Shown here one piece after another: positions 56,192 to 64,000 of a stretch of 64,000 nucleotides of DNA (position 1 is its first letter; each line of letters begins with the position of its first letter). The notes under the pieces are model-generated. The model was not told the origin of the DNA and made no database searches. It worked only from the letters and a program-made list of their open reading frames with translations. The translations under genes and the position numbers were made by a program. The DNA lies in the NCBI GenBank assembly GCA_947525975.1, contig CANNVE010000007.1, positions 62,001 to 126,000 of the forward strand. Reading direction: 5' to 3'. This stretch comes from an uncultured Muribaculaceae bacterium (GTDB taxonomy: Bacteria > Bacteroidota > Bacteroidia > Bacteroidales > Muribaculaceae).

Positions 56192-56889
56192 TTCTCGGCT
56201 ATTATGGCCACGTAGTCGCCCTTGTCGTAGCCCTCTACAGGCTCTTCGGCCTTGAGGTCGGAATAAAGGGGATGCGTGGTGAGGGTTTGCATGAATTTCA
56301 GGTTGGTGAAGCCGTGTCTCTCCAAGGCTTCGACCTTCTCGGCGGTGGTGCGCCAATTTGCCTGGTTGACAAACTCGATGGGATACGGATTGGGCGGGTA
56401 TACGCCTTCAAGCAGCGGGTGGTCCCACGTGCCCAAAGCCTTCGCAAGGTTGTACATGATGCCGTATGTGCTCTCCTTGGGCACGTCAACGAGGATGATG
56501 CGGCCGCCCTCGGGCAGCATATCGCGCACCTTGGCCACCACCGAGTCGAGGTCTGAAATGTAGGAAGGCGAACCGTTGAAAATCACGGTGCGGTATTTCC
56601 CTTTGGGGTAGTCGTATTCTTCCGCGGTGGCGATCTCCACATTCATGCCGCGCTTGGCTGCTATCTCCGCCATGCCTGCTGACGGCTCTACGCCATCTGT
56701 GACGTCGATGCCGTATTCACGGCGCAGAATGTCTTCAAAGAGACCGCTTCCGCAGCCCACCGACAATATCGGGGCCTGAGCATCGCGGAGGGTGGCGGCC
56801 ACCAGGGCCACCTCTGATTTCAGCACGTTGATGTTGTCGAGAAACCAGCTGTCGTAGGTCGACGCGTATTGGTCAAAACTTGTTGCCAT
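56188..56889 (-). CDS. SAM-dependent methyltransferase in the thi operon
   Basis: A 233-aa class I methyltransferase with SAM motif I ILSVGCGSGLFEDIL near 40, DGVEPSAGMAEIAAKRG (motif II), VIFNGSPSYISDL and the post-loop LPEGGRIILVDVP near 145. It lies between thiF and tenA with overlapping or short spacing, so it should be coexpressed under the TPP riboswitch. No thiamin step is known to need this type of enzyme. Its acceptor is unknown; ThiF-proximal or salvage chemistry is an inference. Confidence 0.88.
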   Translation of the reverse strand: MATSFDQYASTYDSWFLDNINVLKSEVALVAATLRDAQAPILSVGCGSGLFEDILRREYGIDVTDGVEPSAGMAEIAAKRGMNVEIATAEEYDYPKGKYRTVIFNGSPSYISDLDSVVAKVRDMLPEGGRIILVDVPKESTYGIMYNLAKALGTWDHPLLEGVYPPNPYPIEFVNQANWRTTAEKVEALERHGFTNLKFMQTLTTHPLYSDLKAEEPVEGYDKGDYVAIIAEK

Positions 56890-56911
56890 TTTTTAATATG
56901 CGTGGAATCAG

Positions 56912-57607
56912 TTAAAACTCCACTATGTTAAAGTCCATATTCAAAATATCGAATGCCAGCAGACGCCCGTCAAGCGGGAGGCCTATGCCCATGATCAATT
57001 TCATGGCCTCGGCAGCCTGCAGGCTGCCCGCAACGCCGGGGGTAGGCCCCACAGTGCCTATTGTGCGCCTCGGCATGTCGGCAAGGGCGTCGGCATCGGG
57101 GTATAGGTCGCGGTATCGCTTTCCGGCCCGGTGGTTAAATACCGTGACCTGTCCGTAGAAACCGTCGATGCTGGCGTGCACCCAAGGCTTGCCAAGCCTG
57201 AAGCAGGCCTCATCGATCATCAGGCGGGCTGAAAAATTGTCGGTGCAGTCAAGCACCACATCATAGCCGCTTATGATATCGCAGGCATTTTCAGCGGTGA
57301 GTCCGCCGGGATGCGTGATCAGCGCGCATGATGGCGAAGCCAGGGCGGCGAGACGCTCGCGCGCGCAATCCACCTTCGGAAGACCCAGCTGAGGCTCGCC
57401 GTAGAGCACCTGGCGCTGCAGGTTGCTCTCACTCACCACATCGATGTCGGCCAGGCCCATGCGGCCTATGCCCGACGCGGCGAGATACAGGGCCACAGGC
57501 GAGCCGAGGCCGCCCACGCCCACTATCAGCGCCGATCCGAGAGCCAGCCTGCGCTGCCCTTCCTTCCCCACTTCGGGGAGCATCGTCTGCCTGATATATC
57601 GCTCCAT
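56912..57607 (-). CDS. thiF: ThiS adenylyltransferase ThiF (zinc cysteines absent)
   Basis: ThiF adenylates the C-terminal Gly of ThiS for sulfur transfer. The 231-aa E1-like protein has the nucleotide motif VGVGGLGSPVALYLAASGIG, ADIDVVSESNLQRQVLY and LDCTDNFSARLMIDEA. It ends soon after GTVGPTPGVAGSLQAAEAMKL. The CxxC pairs that bind zinc in E. coli ThiF/MoeB are absent, as is the Cys before R-T-x-G-V-x-G-P (here PRRTIGTVGP). Its ATG overlaps the thiH stop by one base. Confidence 0.9.
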   Translation of the reverse strand: MERYIRQTMLPEVGKEGQRRLALGSALIVGVGGLGSPVALYLAASGIGRMGLADIDVVSESNLQRQVLYGEPQLGLPKVDCARERLAALASPSCALITHPGGLTAENACDIISGYDVVLDCTDNFSARLMIDEACFRLGKPWVHASIDGFYGQVTVFNHRAGKRYRDLYPDADALADMPRRTIGTVGPTPGVAGSLQAAEAMKLIMGIGLPLDGRLLAFDILNMDFNIVEF

Positions 57608-58716
57608 CAGTCAAACACTTTGTCCCAATCCTTCCACACAGGCTCGCGGCCAAGCGCCTTGAGGTCGGCCACCACCTTCTCTGGCGATGTGTCGTCGCTG
57701 ATGGCGAATTGCTCAAGCGAATCGGTGAAAGTGGCGTAGCCACCCGGATCCACCTTCGAGCCGGCGCTCATGGTGGTCACGCCGAGCGTGGCCATATTGT
57801 TGCGGAAGGCATGCTCCTCGCGGGTGGAATAGGAAATGTCTACGTCGGGGTCGAAGATGCGGAAGGCGAATGTCAACTGTGCCAACTCCTTGTCAGTCAT
57901 CACCACATTGGGCTGGAATCCCGACTCTGATGGGCGCATGCGCGGGAAGTTGACTGAATATTTAGTGCGCCAGTAGTTTTTGCGCAGATAGGCCAGGTGT
58001 CGCGCCATCATGGTCACATCGGTGCGCCAGTCCTCAAGGCCTATGAGCACGCCCATGCCAATCTTGTGCACCCCGGCCATGCCCATGCGGTCAAAGCCGT
58101 CGCATCGCCATTCAAAGTTAGACTTCATGCCCGCCGGGTGATACTTCTTGTAGTTGGCCCTGTTGTAGGTCTCCTGGAAGCAAATCACGCCGTTGAGGCC
58201 CGAATGCGTCAGGCGTTCGTAGTCCTCAGCGCTAAGGGGCATCACCTCGATGGTGAGATTGGAGAAATACGGACGGCACACCCTCAGGGCCTGCTCCAGA
58301 TAGTCAGTGCCTGCCTTCACGGGGTTCTCGCCGGTCACTATCAGCAGATTCTCAAACGGCCCGAGCTTCTTGATAGCTTCGCACTCGGCCTTGATCTGAT
58401 CCATGGTGAGGATCACGCGGCTGAACTTGTTGTGGCAGTTAAATCCGCAGTACACGCATGAGTTTGTGCACGAATTTGTGATATACATAGGTATGAATAT
58501 CGACATCGTCTTGCCAAATCTCTGCTCTGTGAGCCGTTGGCTCTTGCGGGCCATCTGCTCGATGTAGGGCACAGCCGCCGGGGAGACGAGAGCCATGAAG
58601 TCGCGGTCGGTGAGCCTGTCGGCCTGCAGGGCGCGCTCCACATCGGCCGCTGTCATCGACATTATCTGCCGGGTGGTCTCGTCCCAGTCATATTTTTTAA
58701 GTTCGTCGGAAAACAT
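57607..58716 (-). CDS. thiH: 2-iminoacetate synthase ThiH (radical SAM)
   Basis: ThiH cleaves tyrosine with a radical SAM mechanism to give dehydroglycine for thiazole formation. With the ATG at 58716 it is 369 aa. The cluster-binding Cys residues are 83, 87 and 90 in NSCTNSCVYCGF, followed by LLIVTGENPVKAG and FRIFDPDVDISYSTREE. It lies 4 nt after thiG and is coupled to thiF. ThiH (rather than ThiO) indicates the anaerobic tyrosine route. Confidence 0.96.
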   Translation of the reverse strand: MFSDELKKYDWDETTRQIMSMTAADVERALQADRLTDRDFMALVSPAAVPYIEQMARKSQRLTEQRFGKTMSIFIPMYITNSCTNSCVYCGFNCHNKFSRVILTMDQIKAECEAIKKLGPFENLLIVTGENPVKAGTDYLEQALRVCRPYFSNLTIEVMPLSAEDYERLTHSGLNGVICFQETYNRANYKKYHPAGMKSNFEWRCDGFDRMGMAGVHKIGMGVLIGLEDWRTDVTMMARHLAYLRKNYWRTKYSVNFPRMRPSESGFQPNVVMTDKELAQLTFAFRIFDPDVDISYSTREEHAFRNNMATLGVTTMSAGSKVDPGGYATFTDSLEQFAISDDTSPEKVVADLKALGREPVWKDWDKVFD

Positions 58717-58720
58717 AGCC

Positions 58721-59488
58721 TCAGTCAAGGAATGAAGTAAGCGGACTTGAAGCCTCGGCATAGTCCGACACTCCACCAAGGCCAGCCTCGAAGGCTTCGC
58801 GGCCTGCGATGGTGGCTTGGGCGAACGCGCGCGCCATGCGCACGGGGTCACCGGCCACGGCAATGGCCGTGTTCACGAGCACGGCGTCGGCGCCCAGCTC
58901 CATGGCTTCGGCGGCGTGCGACGGAGCGCCAAGGCCTGCGTCGACCACAACCGGCACGCGGCTCTGAGCTATTATAATCTTAAGCAATTCACGGGTCACC
59001 AAGCCTTTGTTGCTGCCGATAGGAGCGGCAAGGGGCATCACCGTGGCGGCTCCGGCCTCTTCGAGGCGCTTACAGAGCACGGGATCGGCCTGTATGTATG
59101 GAAGCACCACGAAGCCCAGCTTGGCCAGTTCCTCTGTGGCCTTGAGCGTCTCCACAGGGTCGGGAAGCAGATACTTGGGATCGGGGTGTATCTCGAGCTT
59201 GATGAAATTGGTCCCGAAAGCCTCGCGCGCCAATTGGGCGGCAAGCACGGCTTCCTGAGCATCGCGCACGCCCGATGTGTTGGGCAGCAGCTGTATCCCT
59301 TCGTGAGCCACGTGGCGCAGCATGTCGTCCTCGCGATTGTCCATGTCGATTCGCTTCATGGCCACGGTCACCATCTGCGTTCCGGAAGCCTTGATGGCCT
59401 CCTCCATGAGTTCGTTGCTTCGGAATTTTCCGGTTCCGACAAAGAGGCGCGAATCAAACTCGCGGCCTCCGATGATCAGTTTTGACAT
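58721..59488 (-). CDS. thiG: Thiazole synthase ThiG
   Basis: ThiG builds the thiazole ring from deoxyxylulose phosphate, dehydroglycine and ThiS-thiocarboxylate. The 255-aa TIM barrel begins [19 protein letters not shown]. The Schiff-base Lys is in [14 protein letters not shown] near 100. [30 protein letters not shown] is a family signature. Its 5' end overlaps the upstream fused thiE by 13 bp. Confidence 0.96.
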   Translation of the reverse strand: MSKLIIGGREFDSRLFVGTGKFRSNELMEEAIKASGTQMVTVAMKRIDMDNREDDMLRHVAHEGIQLLPNTSGVRDAQEAVLAAQLAREAFGTNFIKLEIHPDPKYLLPDPVETLKATEELAKLGFVVLPYIQADPVLCKRLEEAGAATVMPLAAPIGSNKGLVTRELLKIIIAQSRVPVVVDAGLGAPSHAAEAMELGADAVLVNTAIAVAGDPVRMARAFAQATIAGREAFEAGLGGVSDYAEASSPLTSFLD

Positions 59489-60642
59489 TGTCGTATGGTG
59501 TTTATGATTGTTCTTGTCTTTTCAGTGGGGTCTGCCGCCCGCAGTATTGTCGAGCTGATGGCTATGCCTGCTACCCCCGTGCGCATGATCTCGGGAATAT
59601 CAGCCTCAGCGATGCCGCCTATGGCCACGATGGGCAGATCTATGCCGCGGCTACGGCATTCGCCCACAATTCGGCGATAGCCCTCCAGCCCAAGCACCGG
59701 ACTCAGGTTGGCTTTGGTGGTGGTGAAGCGGAAAGGCCCAAGGCCGATGTAGTCGGCTCCGAGTTCTGCGGCGCGCTCTATGTCGGTCATGCAATTGGCA
59801 GTAGCCCCGATTATCTTGCGCGGGCCCACAAGCCTGCGAGCCTCGGGTATGGGCATGTCATTCTTTCCCAGATGCACTCCGTCAAGGTCAAAGCGGCTCA
59901 CGAGCTCAGCGCGGTCATCGACTATGACCATGGCGCCATGCTCGCGGCACAAAGGCGACACCTGCCTGATTTCAGCCTCAAGCTCGGCCATAGACGCTCC
60001 CTTGTGCCTGATCTGCACCCATCGGCATCCCCCATCAAGCACCATTTCCGCCTCGCGGGCATAAGTGCAATCATCGGAAGGATGTGTGATGAATTGAAGA
60101 CCGAAATTGGAGCGGAAATCCACCTTGCCCCACAAGGCTCCGAGGATGGCTGCGCCTCCAAATCCGATCTCGGCCAATTGGCCGAAACGCTCGGGCGTGA
60201 CGCCGCCAAGCGCTATGATGCGACTGTCGACCCTGCCGCGCAGCTCGGCCTCGCTCCAATCTGCGCTGTAGCCCGGCTTGGAGATACTTGGGTAAATAGG
60301 GCTGAGGAAAGCGTAATCGTAGGTCGAAGCCCCGATTTCGCCAAGCGAATGCAAGCTACGGCTCACAAGGCCTCGCCAACCGGCCGGAGCCTGCGGATTG
60401 CGCGAGTTGAGATGCACGCCACCGAGCCCGTAGGCTTCGGCAAGCGCAAAATGGTCATGCAGGCTGATGCGCTCACGGTGTGCGGCGGGGATAGTATCAA
60501 TCAGCGCCGCCACGTCGGCTATGCCTGCCCCGGGCTTGCGTATGTGCACCCGATCATATCCCTCATCGAGCAGGCGCACAATCTCGCGCCCTTCGCCCAC
60601 GAAAATTTCGGGATGGGTGATGGCTATTCTCTTGAATTCCAT
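59476..60642 (-). CDS. thiE: Fused TenI-like plus ThiE thiamin phosphate synthase
   Basis: One 388-aa protein with two ThiE-fold barrels. Residues 1-175 form a TenI/ThiE-like domain ([55 protein letters not shown]) lacking the ThiE GPxxxTxTK loop, as in the thiazole tautomerase TenI. Residues 185-388 carry the ThiE signatures [24 protein letters not shown] and [16 protein letters not shown]. It therefore probably aromatises the ThiG product and then joins it to HMP-PP. The start at 60642 is 8 nt after the thiS stop. Confidence 0.9.
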   Translation of the reverse strand: MEFKRIAITHPEIFVGEGREIVRLLDEGYDRVHIRKPGAGIADVAALIDTIPAAHRERISLHDHFALAEAYGLGGVHLNSRNPQAPAGWRGLVSRSLHSLGEIGASTYDYAFLSPIYPSISKPGYSADWSEAELRGRVDSRIIALGGVTPERFGQLAEIGFGGAAILGALWGKVDFRSNFGLQFITHPSDDCTYAREAEMVLDGGCRWVQIRHKGASMAELEAEIRQVSPLCREHGAMVIVDDRAELVSRFDLDGVHLGKNDMPIPEARRLVGPRKIIGATANCMTDIERAAELGADYIGLGPFRFTTTKANLSPVLGLEGYRRIVGECRSRGIDLPIVAIGGIAEADIPEIMRTGVAGIAISSTILRAADPTEKTRTIINTIRQCQN

Positions 60643-60650
60643 ATCAAGTG

Positions 60651-60854
60651 TCAGCCGCCGCACACGGCGCGTATCACGGTGATCTTCATGCCATCTTCAA
60701 GCCCGCAGGCTTCCCAATCGGCCTTTGGCACCACGCGGTTGTTGACTGCCACGGCCTGCCCCACGCCTGTGAATCCTTGGGCGCGCAGCAGAGCGGCCAG
60801 ATTGGCGGTCCCGGCTTCTACCTCAATCTCTTTGTTGTTGATTATTACCTTCAT
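60651..60854 (-). CDS. thiS: Sulfur carrier protein ThiS
   Basis: A 67-aa ubiquitin-like carrier that donates sulfur to ThiG as a thiocarboxylate on its C-terminal Gly. It starts MKVIINNKEIEVEAGTANLA at the ATG at 60854, has VAVNNRVVPKADWEACGLEDG, and ends in CGG, the required Gly-Gly. It is the first gene after the TPP riboswitch. Confidence 0.95.
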   Translation of the reverse strand: MKVIINNKEIEVEAGTANLAALLRAQGFTGVGQAVAVNNRVVPKADWEACGLEDGMKITVIRAVCGG

Positions 60855-60914
60855 CGTCGCTAAAATAATAAAATAAACGACACAACGATGGGGGACAATG
60901 CCCACAGGCAAGAT

Positions 60915-60997
60915 ACAAGTTCCTTTCGGCGGCATCACCCGCATCAAGTTCTTAGGGTATGATCTCAGTCCTCCGCAAAGAAGGACACCCCTCTTGT
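60915..60997 (-). ncRNA. TPP riboswitch (THI element)
   Basis: On the minus strand the leader shows the thi-box core in order: GGGGTGTC, CTGAGATCATACCC, GAACTTGATGCGGGTGATGCCG and GGAA. Stem P1 can form between ACAAG (60993-60997) and CTTGT (60915-60919). The aptamer starts only a few nt after the predicted transcription start. No strong terminator follows before the thiS ATG 60 nt away; only a weak stem (60889-60904) is seen. Control is therefore likely at translation. Confidence 0.95.
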
Positions 60998-61004
60998 GTC
61001 ACCG

Positions 61005-61036
61005 CAAAATTAATCATTTCCTCCCAATCCACCAAA
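61005..61036 (-). promoter_or_regulatory. Promoter of the thi operon
   Basis: On the minus strand TTTG (61033-61036), a 20-nt spacer and TAATTTTG (61005-61012) give a full match. The transcript should start near 60998-61000, immediately before the TPP aptamer. The rest of 61037-61142 holds nothing else recognised. Confidence 0.8.
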
Positions 61037-61142
61037 TTAATTATTCGCCAAGCCACATCTCCGCGGGAACTCCCTTTGTCGGAAATGCAGTCTAAAAATG
61101 TTTCTTTTCAATTCCGCCATAACCTGAGGCGATTTCTAACGT

Positions 61143-62201
61143 CTATTTGTCAATCTCAGAAATCAGTCTATCGCTTACTTCTCGATTAAAACTCTTTATC
61201 TCATCATTTATAAGCTTTTTCAACTCGTTTTTCGGAATAATGAGTTTGTAATCAGCTATGCCTATCGGTTTCGTGAATCCATCTAATGCTAACTCAACCT
61301 CAACATTGTCTTTCTCCGCACAGAGGATAATACCTATTGAGGGATTTTCATCATCTTGTTTTTCAAGTTTATCAAGGAGAGAAAGGTATAGATTCATCTT
61401 ACCTACGTATTCTGCATGGAACTCTGATATCTTGAGATCAATAGCCACCAATGACCGCAGTCCCCTGTGGAAAAACAACATATCAACCTTGTACTCTTTT
61501 CCTCGATAGTTGAGCACATACTGATTGCCGATATAAGTGAAACCTTGTCCCAATTCCAAAAGGAATTGCTTGATTTTCTCAACTAACCGCCTTTCCAATT
61601 CCAATTCAAGTATCGGTTCGGTCACTCCAAGGAAACCCATATTGTATGTATCCTTGAATACTTCATTGGCGTATGCCGCTTGCGCATCCGGCAACGTCAG
61701 CCCGAAATTGTTGGAAGTGTTATTTTCCGGAATAGAGATGTGCATTTTCATCTTCACTGCGTTGGTAAGCAACTCCCTGCTCCATCCTTTTTCAATGGTC
61801 TTTTGGGCATAATAAAGGATAGCATCATCATCATCCCCAAAATTGGCAATCAGATAGTTGAGATGTCCCCAAGGCAAAACTACAACAGCCTGTTGTAGTT
61901 TTGTATCAGAATTATGGAATCTTACGTAAAAACGTTTCATGTTCCATAAGTTACTAACAGACATACCCATTTTAGGAAATGACGCTTTTAAATCTACCGA
62001 TAACCGCTTGACAACACTGTCTCCATGTTTACTGTCAAGTTTCTTTTCATGGAGTATACGCCTCACATTCCAATGCATCTCATTGGATGTGGAGACAACC
62101 GCTTTGGCGACTTTTGTACGGGCGACCTCAATAACAGCTACAGCCTGTCGCAGAATTTCATTATATTCTAATTCACTTGAATGTGAGATTATTGTTTCCA
62201 T
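61143..62201 (-). CDS. DUF1016/YhcG family PDDEXK nuclease
   Basis: With the ATG at 62201 it is 352 aa. The N-terminal DUF1016 helical domain (residues 1-170, with ILRQAVAVIEVARTKVAKAV and LSVDLKASFPKMGMSVSNLWNMKRFY) precedes a PDDEXK nuclease domain (about 185-340). Its core reads YKVDMLFFHRGLRSLVAIDLKISEFHAEYVGKM, giving the D...D-x-K residues. The family includes YhcG proteins found near restriction and defence genes, but none are adjacent here. Base composition is more A/T-rich than neighbours. Start upstream at 62216 is possible. Confidence 0.9.
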   Translation of the reverse strand: METIISHSSELEYNEILRQAVAVIEVARTKVAKAVVSTSNEMHWNVRRILHEKKLDSKHGDSVVKRLSVDLKASFPKMGMSVSNLWNMKRFYVRFHNSDTKLQQAVVVLPWGHLNYLIANFGDDDDAILYYAQKTIEKGWSRELLTNAVKMKMHISIPENNTSNNFGLTLPDAQAAYANEVFKDTYNMGFLGVTEPILELELERRLVEKIKQFLLELGQGFTYIGNQYVLNYRGKEYKVDMLFFHRGLRSLVAIDLKISEFHAEYVGKMNLYLSLLDKLEKQDDENPSIGIILCAEKDNVEVELALDGFTKPIGIADYKLIIPKNELKKLINDEIKSFNREVSDRLISEIDK

Positions 62202-62259
62202 ACACAAATTTAGCAATTTATTCTGGTTTAGAAATTAAACTTCAATAATCGGCTCGGCT

Positions 62260-63660
62260 TTATAGCATCGGAGTGGTGCTGCCGCTGACACCGACTGAAC
62301 AATCTCGCTGTTCTCGCCGGGCAGGCTCAAAGACTTCAGTCGTCTTTTTTTCCTTTTCCTGCTCTTTGTTGCGCTTTTCCCAGTCTTTGTGCACTTTATT
62401 CCAATTGTCGTTGAATTTTTTGTGCGATTTGTAAAGCGTGATTCCGGTGAGCTGCTTTAGCATCGACAGAGCGCGGTATCCGATGCCGAATCTCCGTTTC
62501 CTCGTTTTGCTTGCGAGCAGCGGACTGTTGTCAGGCTCGATCGATAGCCTCACTTCATCGGCATCTATACGGTTGACTCTGTCGATTAGGGCAAGCGTGG
62601 AGGGTTGGAGCGCGGGGGCTTCCATTGGCTCGAGGATATCGATGTTTTCGGAGTCGAATTTCCGGCTGTCCCACTTTTTCGCCTCTTTCATGGTGATGAA
62701 TTCCTTGTCGAGGATGTAGACTTCGCTGTATGTGCTCACGAAGAAGGGTTGGTCATAGCGGTTGAATTTGAACATGCCTCTTCCCCTGCCTCTTGATTCG
62801 ATGGAAATCGACAGGCCTGTCAGGCACAGAGGGGTTAGATATCCGTCCTGGTCTCCGCTGTAGCTCAGGCGCATGCGCAGTTGCTCGAATTCGGTGTCGT
62901 CCTTCCTGAAAAAAGACTCAAAGCCGGGAATCCATCTTCTTTGGGCGGAGTCGGCCATTACGTTTACGTTTATGGTGAGCCTTTCACCATTTTTAGCCCA
63001 TATTTCCGAGGGGCTGTAGCTTCGGCCGATGGTGTCGTTGGCCGTCTCGGCTTTGGCGATCAGCGGATTGATTTTAGCATCGGGAGGAAGGGTCACCCAG
63101 TCAGACCAGGAGAAATAATTGTTGCATCTGTCGCTCACGCTGTCGAGGCCGTAGACATCAGTGAATCTGTAATATGACCTTGAATTTATGACTCTGGGGA
63201 ATTTCCATCCCTTGAACTTCGACTTTTCGTCATTTGGAATCATGAAATCTACCATCTTCTCCCTGTACATCGTCACTGTGTCAGTGTAGCTCGATAGCGT
63301 GGAATAGTCTCTGACGTATGCCAAAATGTGCAGTATGGTCTTGTCTTTGGTCTCTACAACCATCTCCGGCAGCAGGGATATGGTCTCGCCGAGAAATATG
63401 GTGTCGGCTTCGGCATTGGTCGCTGTCTGCTCGGCAAAGCCAATGCATCGTATTGTGATCGGATAGTCAGAGGCCGATGCGCAGGTGATGCGACCATCAG
63501 CCCTGGTGGCGCCTATGTATGCGCCCTTGCTGTCGAATACCGAAGCGCCCGACAATGGCGTGCGTGTCAGAGAGTCGGCCACTATCGGGCGATGAGCCTG
63601 GGCGCTCGCGGCCAATGCCCAAGCAAGCAAAATTGCGTATAAGGCGGAGAATCTAAGCAT
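62260..63660 (-). CDS. Exported protein with carboxypeptidase-regulatory-like domain
   Basis: With the ATG at 63660 it is 466 aa and opens with a signal peptide (MLRFSALYAILLAWALAASA). Residues 22-105 form a carboxypeptidase-regulatory-like beta domain (VADSLTRTPLSGASVFDSKGAY, TIRCIGFAEQ, LLPEMVVETKD). The rest (DTVTMYREKMVDFMIP, SRSYYRFTDVYGLDSVSDRCNNYFSWSDW) is an uncharacterised extracytoplasmic region seen in other Bacteroidetes proteins of this kind. It has no TonB plug or barrel. A basic, coiled segment (about 410-455) precedes the C-terminus. A -7-like TATATTTG lies at 63703-63710. Function is unknown. Confidence 0.8.
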   Translation of the reverse strand: MLRFSALYAILLAWALAASAQAHRPIVADSLTRTPLSGASVFDSKGAYIGATRADGRITCASASDYPITIRCIGFAEQTATNAEADTIFLGETISLLPEMVVETKDKTILHILAYVRDYSTLSSYTDTVTMYREKMVDFMIPNDEKSKFKGWKFPRVINSRSYYRFTDVYGLDSVSDRCNNYFSWSDWVTLPPDAKINPLIAKAETANDTIGRSYSPSEIWAKNGERLTINVNVMADSAQRRWIPGFESFFRKDDTEFEQLRMRLSYSGDQDGYLTPLCLTGLSISIESRGRGRGMFKFNRYDQPFFVSTYSEVYILDKEFITMKEAKKWDSRKFDSENIDILEPMEAPALQPSTLALIDRVNRIDADEVRLSIEPDNSPLLASKTRKRRFGIGYRALSMLKQLTGITLYKSHKKFNDNWNKVHKDWEKRNKEQEKEKKTTEVFEPARREQRDCSVGVSGSTTPML

Positions 63661-63702
63661 TTGTCGGGAAAGATTAAGCATAGAAAAAATTGCAAGACAT
63701 GG

Positions 63703-63710
63703 CAAATATA
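63703..63710 (-). promoter_or_regulatory. -7 element upstream of regulatory-domain protein
   Basis: TATATTTG on the minus strand lies 43 nt upstream of the ATG at 63660. A TTG is present but 25 nt further, not 20. Confidence 0.35.
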
Positions 63711-63824
63711 GTGAGTATCGTCCGAATTAATGTACCAACACCCTCATTTTTAAGACAAAATAAGACTTGTAAACACTCGATAGCTCGGCCGGCTGTCGTT
63801 TTGGTTGAGCAATACATTAAAGAA

Positions 63825-63858
63825 GAGAGGCCGCCTAAACCATGTTAGACAGCCTCTC
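63825..63858 (-). terminator. Terminator of the cut secreted-protein gene
   Basis: A stem GAGAGGC/GCCTCTC (63825-63831 and 63852-63858) with a partly paired interior lies 23 nt after the stop at 63881 and is followed on the minus strand by TTCTTT. Confidence 0.65.
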
Positions 63859-63880
63859 AAATCTGTAAAGAGGGATTATC

Positions 63881-64000
63881 TTACCTTACGATCAGCTTAT
63901 GGGCTGTTCCACCCACAGTGACCACGTAGACCGCGGGGCTGACCGCCACGCGGCAATCGCCATTGCCCCGGTAGACCACTCGCCCGTCGATGGCGCAGAC
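63881..64000 (-). CDS. C-terminal sorting tail of a secreted protein (partial, cut by window edge)
   Basis: The last 39 codons of a leftward gene entering from the right edge. The residues read AIDGRVVYRGNGD, then VAVSPAVYVVTVGGTAHKLIVR, then the stop TAA at 63881-63883. This is the pattern of the type IX-like C-terminal sorting tail also found on three proteins at 13-21 kb. The nature of the cargo protein is not visible. Confidence 0.75.
   Translation of the reverse strand, partial: VCAIDGRVVYRGNGDCRVAVSPAVYVVTVGGTAHKLIVR

Noticed and set aside
59482..60876. Long rightward frame antisense to the TenI-ThiE fusion
   Set aside because: The leftward protein carries all ThiE signatures and is in an operon; the antisense frame has no motif or promoter.
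62205..62212. TAAATTTG as promoter of the DUF1016 gene
   Set aside because: It is only 3 nt from the ATG and lacks a -33 element at 20 nt; it may still be real if the mRNA is leaderless.

Overview
This window is a chromosomal segment of a Bacteroidales bacterium, most likely a member of the Muribaculaceae (S24-7) or a close relative. The evidence is Bacteroidetes-type promoters (TTTG, 20 nt, TAnnTTTG), secreted proteins with short C-terminal sorting tails, the gene order sppA-lpxK-pnp-thiL, a trigger factor/clpX/recQ block, a SurA/OstA outer-membrane block, and GC-rich coding sequence for the order. No rRNA, tRNA, CRISPR array or transposase was seen. Both window edges cut genes: nusB on the left and a secreted protein's sorting tail on the right.

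Layout. 1-5.2 kb: partial nusB, then a leftward operon sppA-lpxK-purine nucleoside phosphorylase-thiL. 5.2-12.5 kb: a leftward run of trigger factor, clpX (the expected clpP is absent between them), recQ, a sugar-kinase/RapZ-C fusion and a MurU-like nucleotidyltransferase. 12.9-21.4 kb: three rightward secreted proteins with sorting tails, including a C10 (streptopain-type) cysteine protease and a roughly 1217-aa repeat protein split by a frameshift. 21.5-27.7 kb: recR and an acetyltransferase (leftward), then cardiolipin synthase, a low-GC membrane protein/GT2 pair and guaB (rightward). 27.8-38.3 kb: an outer-membrane biogenesis block (two parvulin chaperones flanking a parvulin-like lipoprotein, then an OstA protein), rlmD, a CYTH protein and a DUF5686-type protein. 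38.3-39 kb: a single-ORF HigB-HigA toxin-antitoxin fusion under its own promoter with an inverted repeat. 39.1-50.2 kb: leftward M13 peptidase, ABC-F ATPase, 5-formyl-THF cyclo-ligase, S41 protease, dCMP deaminase, DUF1015 protein, purA and a FadL-type porin. 50.3-54.6 kb: a small PepSY-like lipoprotein, a KilA-N gene broken by one amber codon, a GH13 amylase lipoprotein and an OmpA lipoprotein. 54.7-61 kb: a TPP-riboswitch operon thiS-(tenI-thiE)-thiG-thiH-thiF-methyltransferase-tenA-thiD. 61.1-64 kb: a solitary DUF1016 (YhcG) nuclease, a surface protein and the cut tail of another.

How the genes work together. The thi operon makes the thiazole half (ThiS/F/G/H plus a TenI-like domain), recovers the pyrimidine half by salvage (TenA, ThiD; no thiC in the window), joins them (ThiE), and ThiL at the other end of the window completes TPP. 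The AmgK-like/MurU-like pair resembles the anomeric-sugar-kinase/uridylyltransferase route that recycles MurNAc, here with a RapZ-type sensor domain attached. The SurA/OstA block serves outer-membrane assembly.

The observations most worth following up are the kinase-RapZ fusion, the HigBA fusion with its promoter-embedded inverted repeat, the C5-tract frameshift that removes a sorting tail, the missing clpP, the thiamin operon with an extra methyltransferase and a ThiF lacking zinc cysteines, and the amber-interrupted KilA-N gene.
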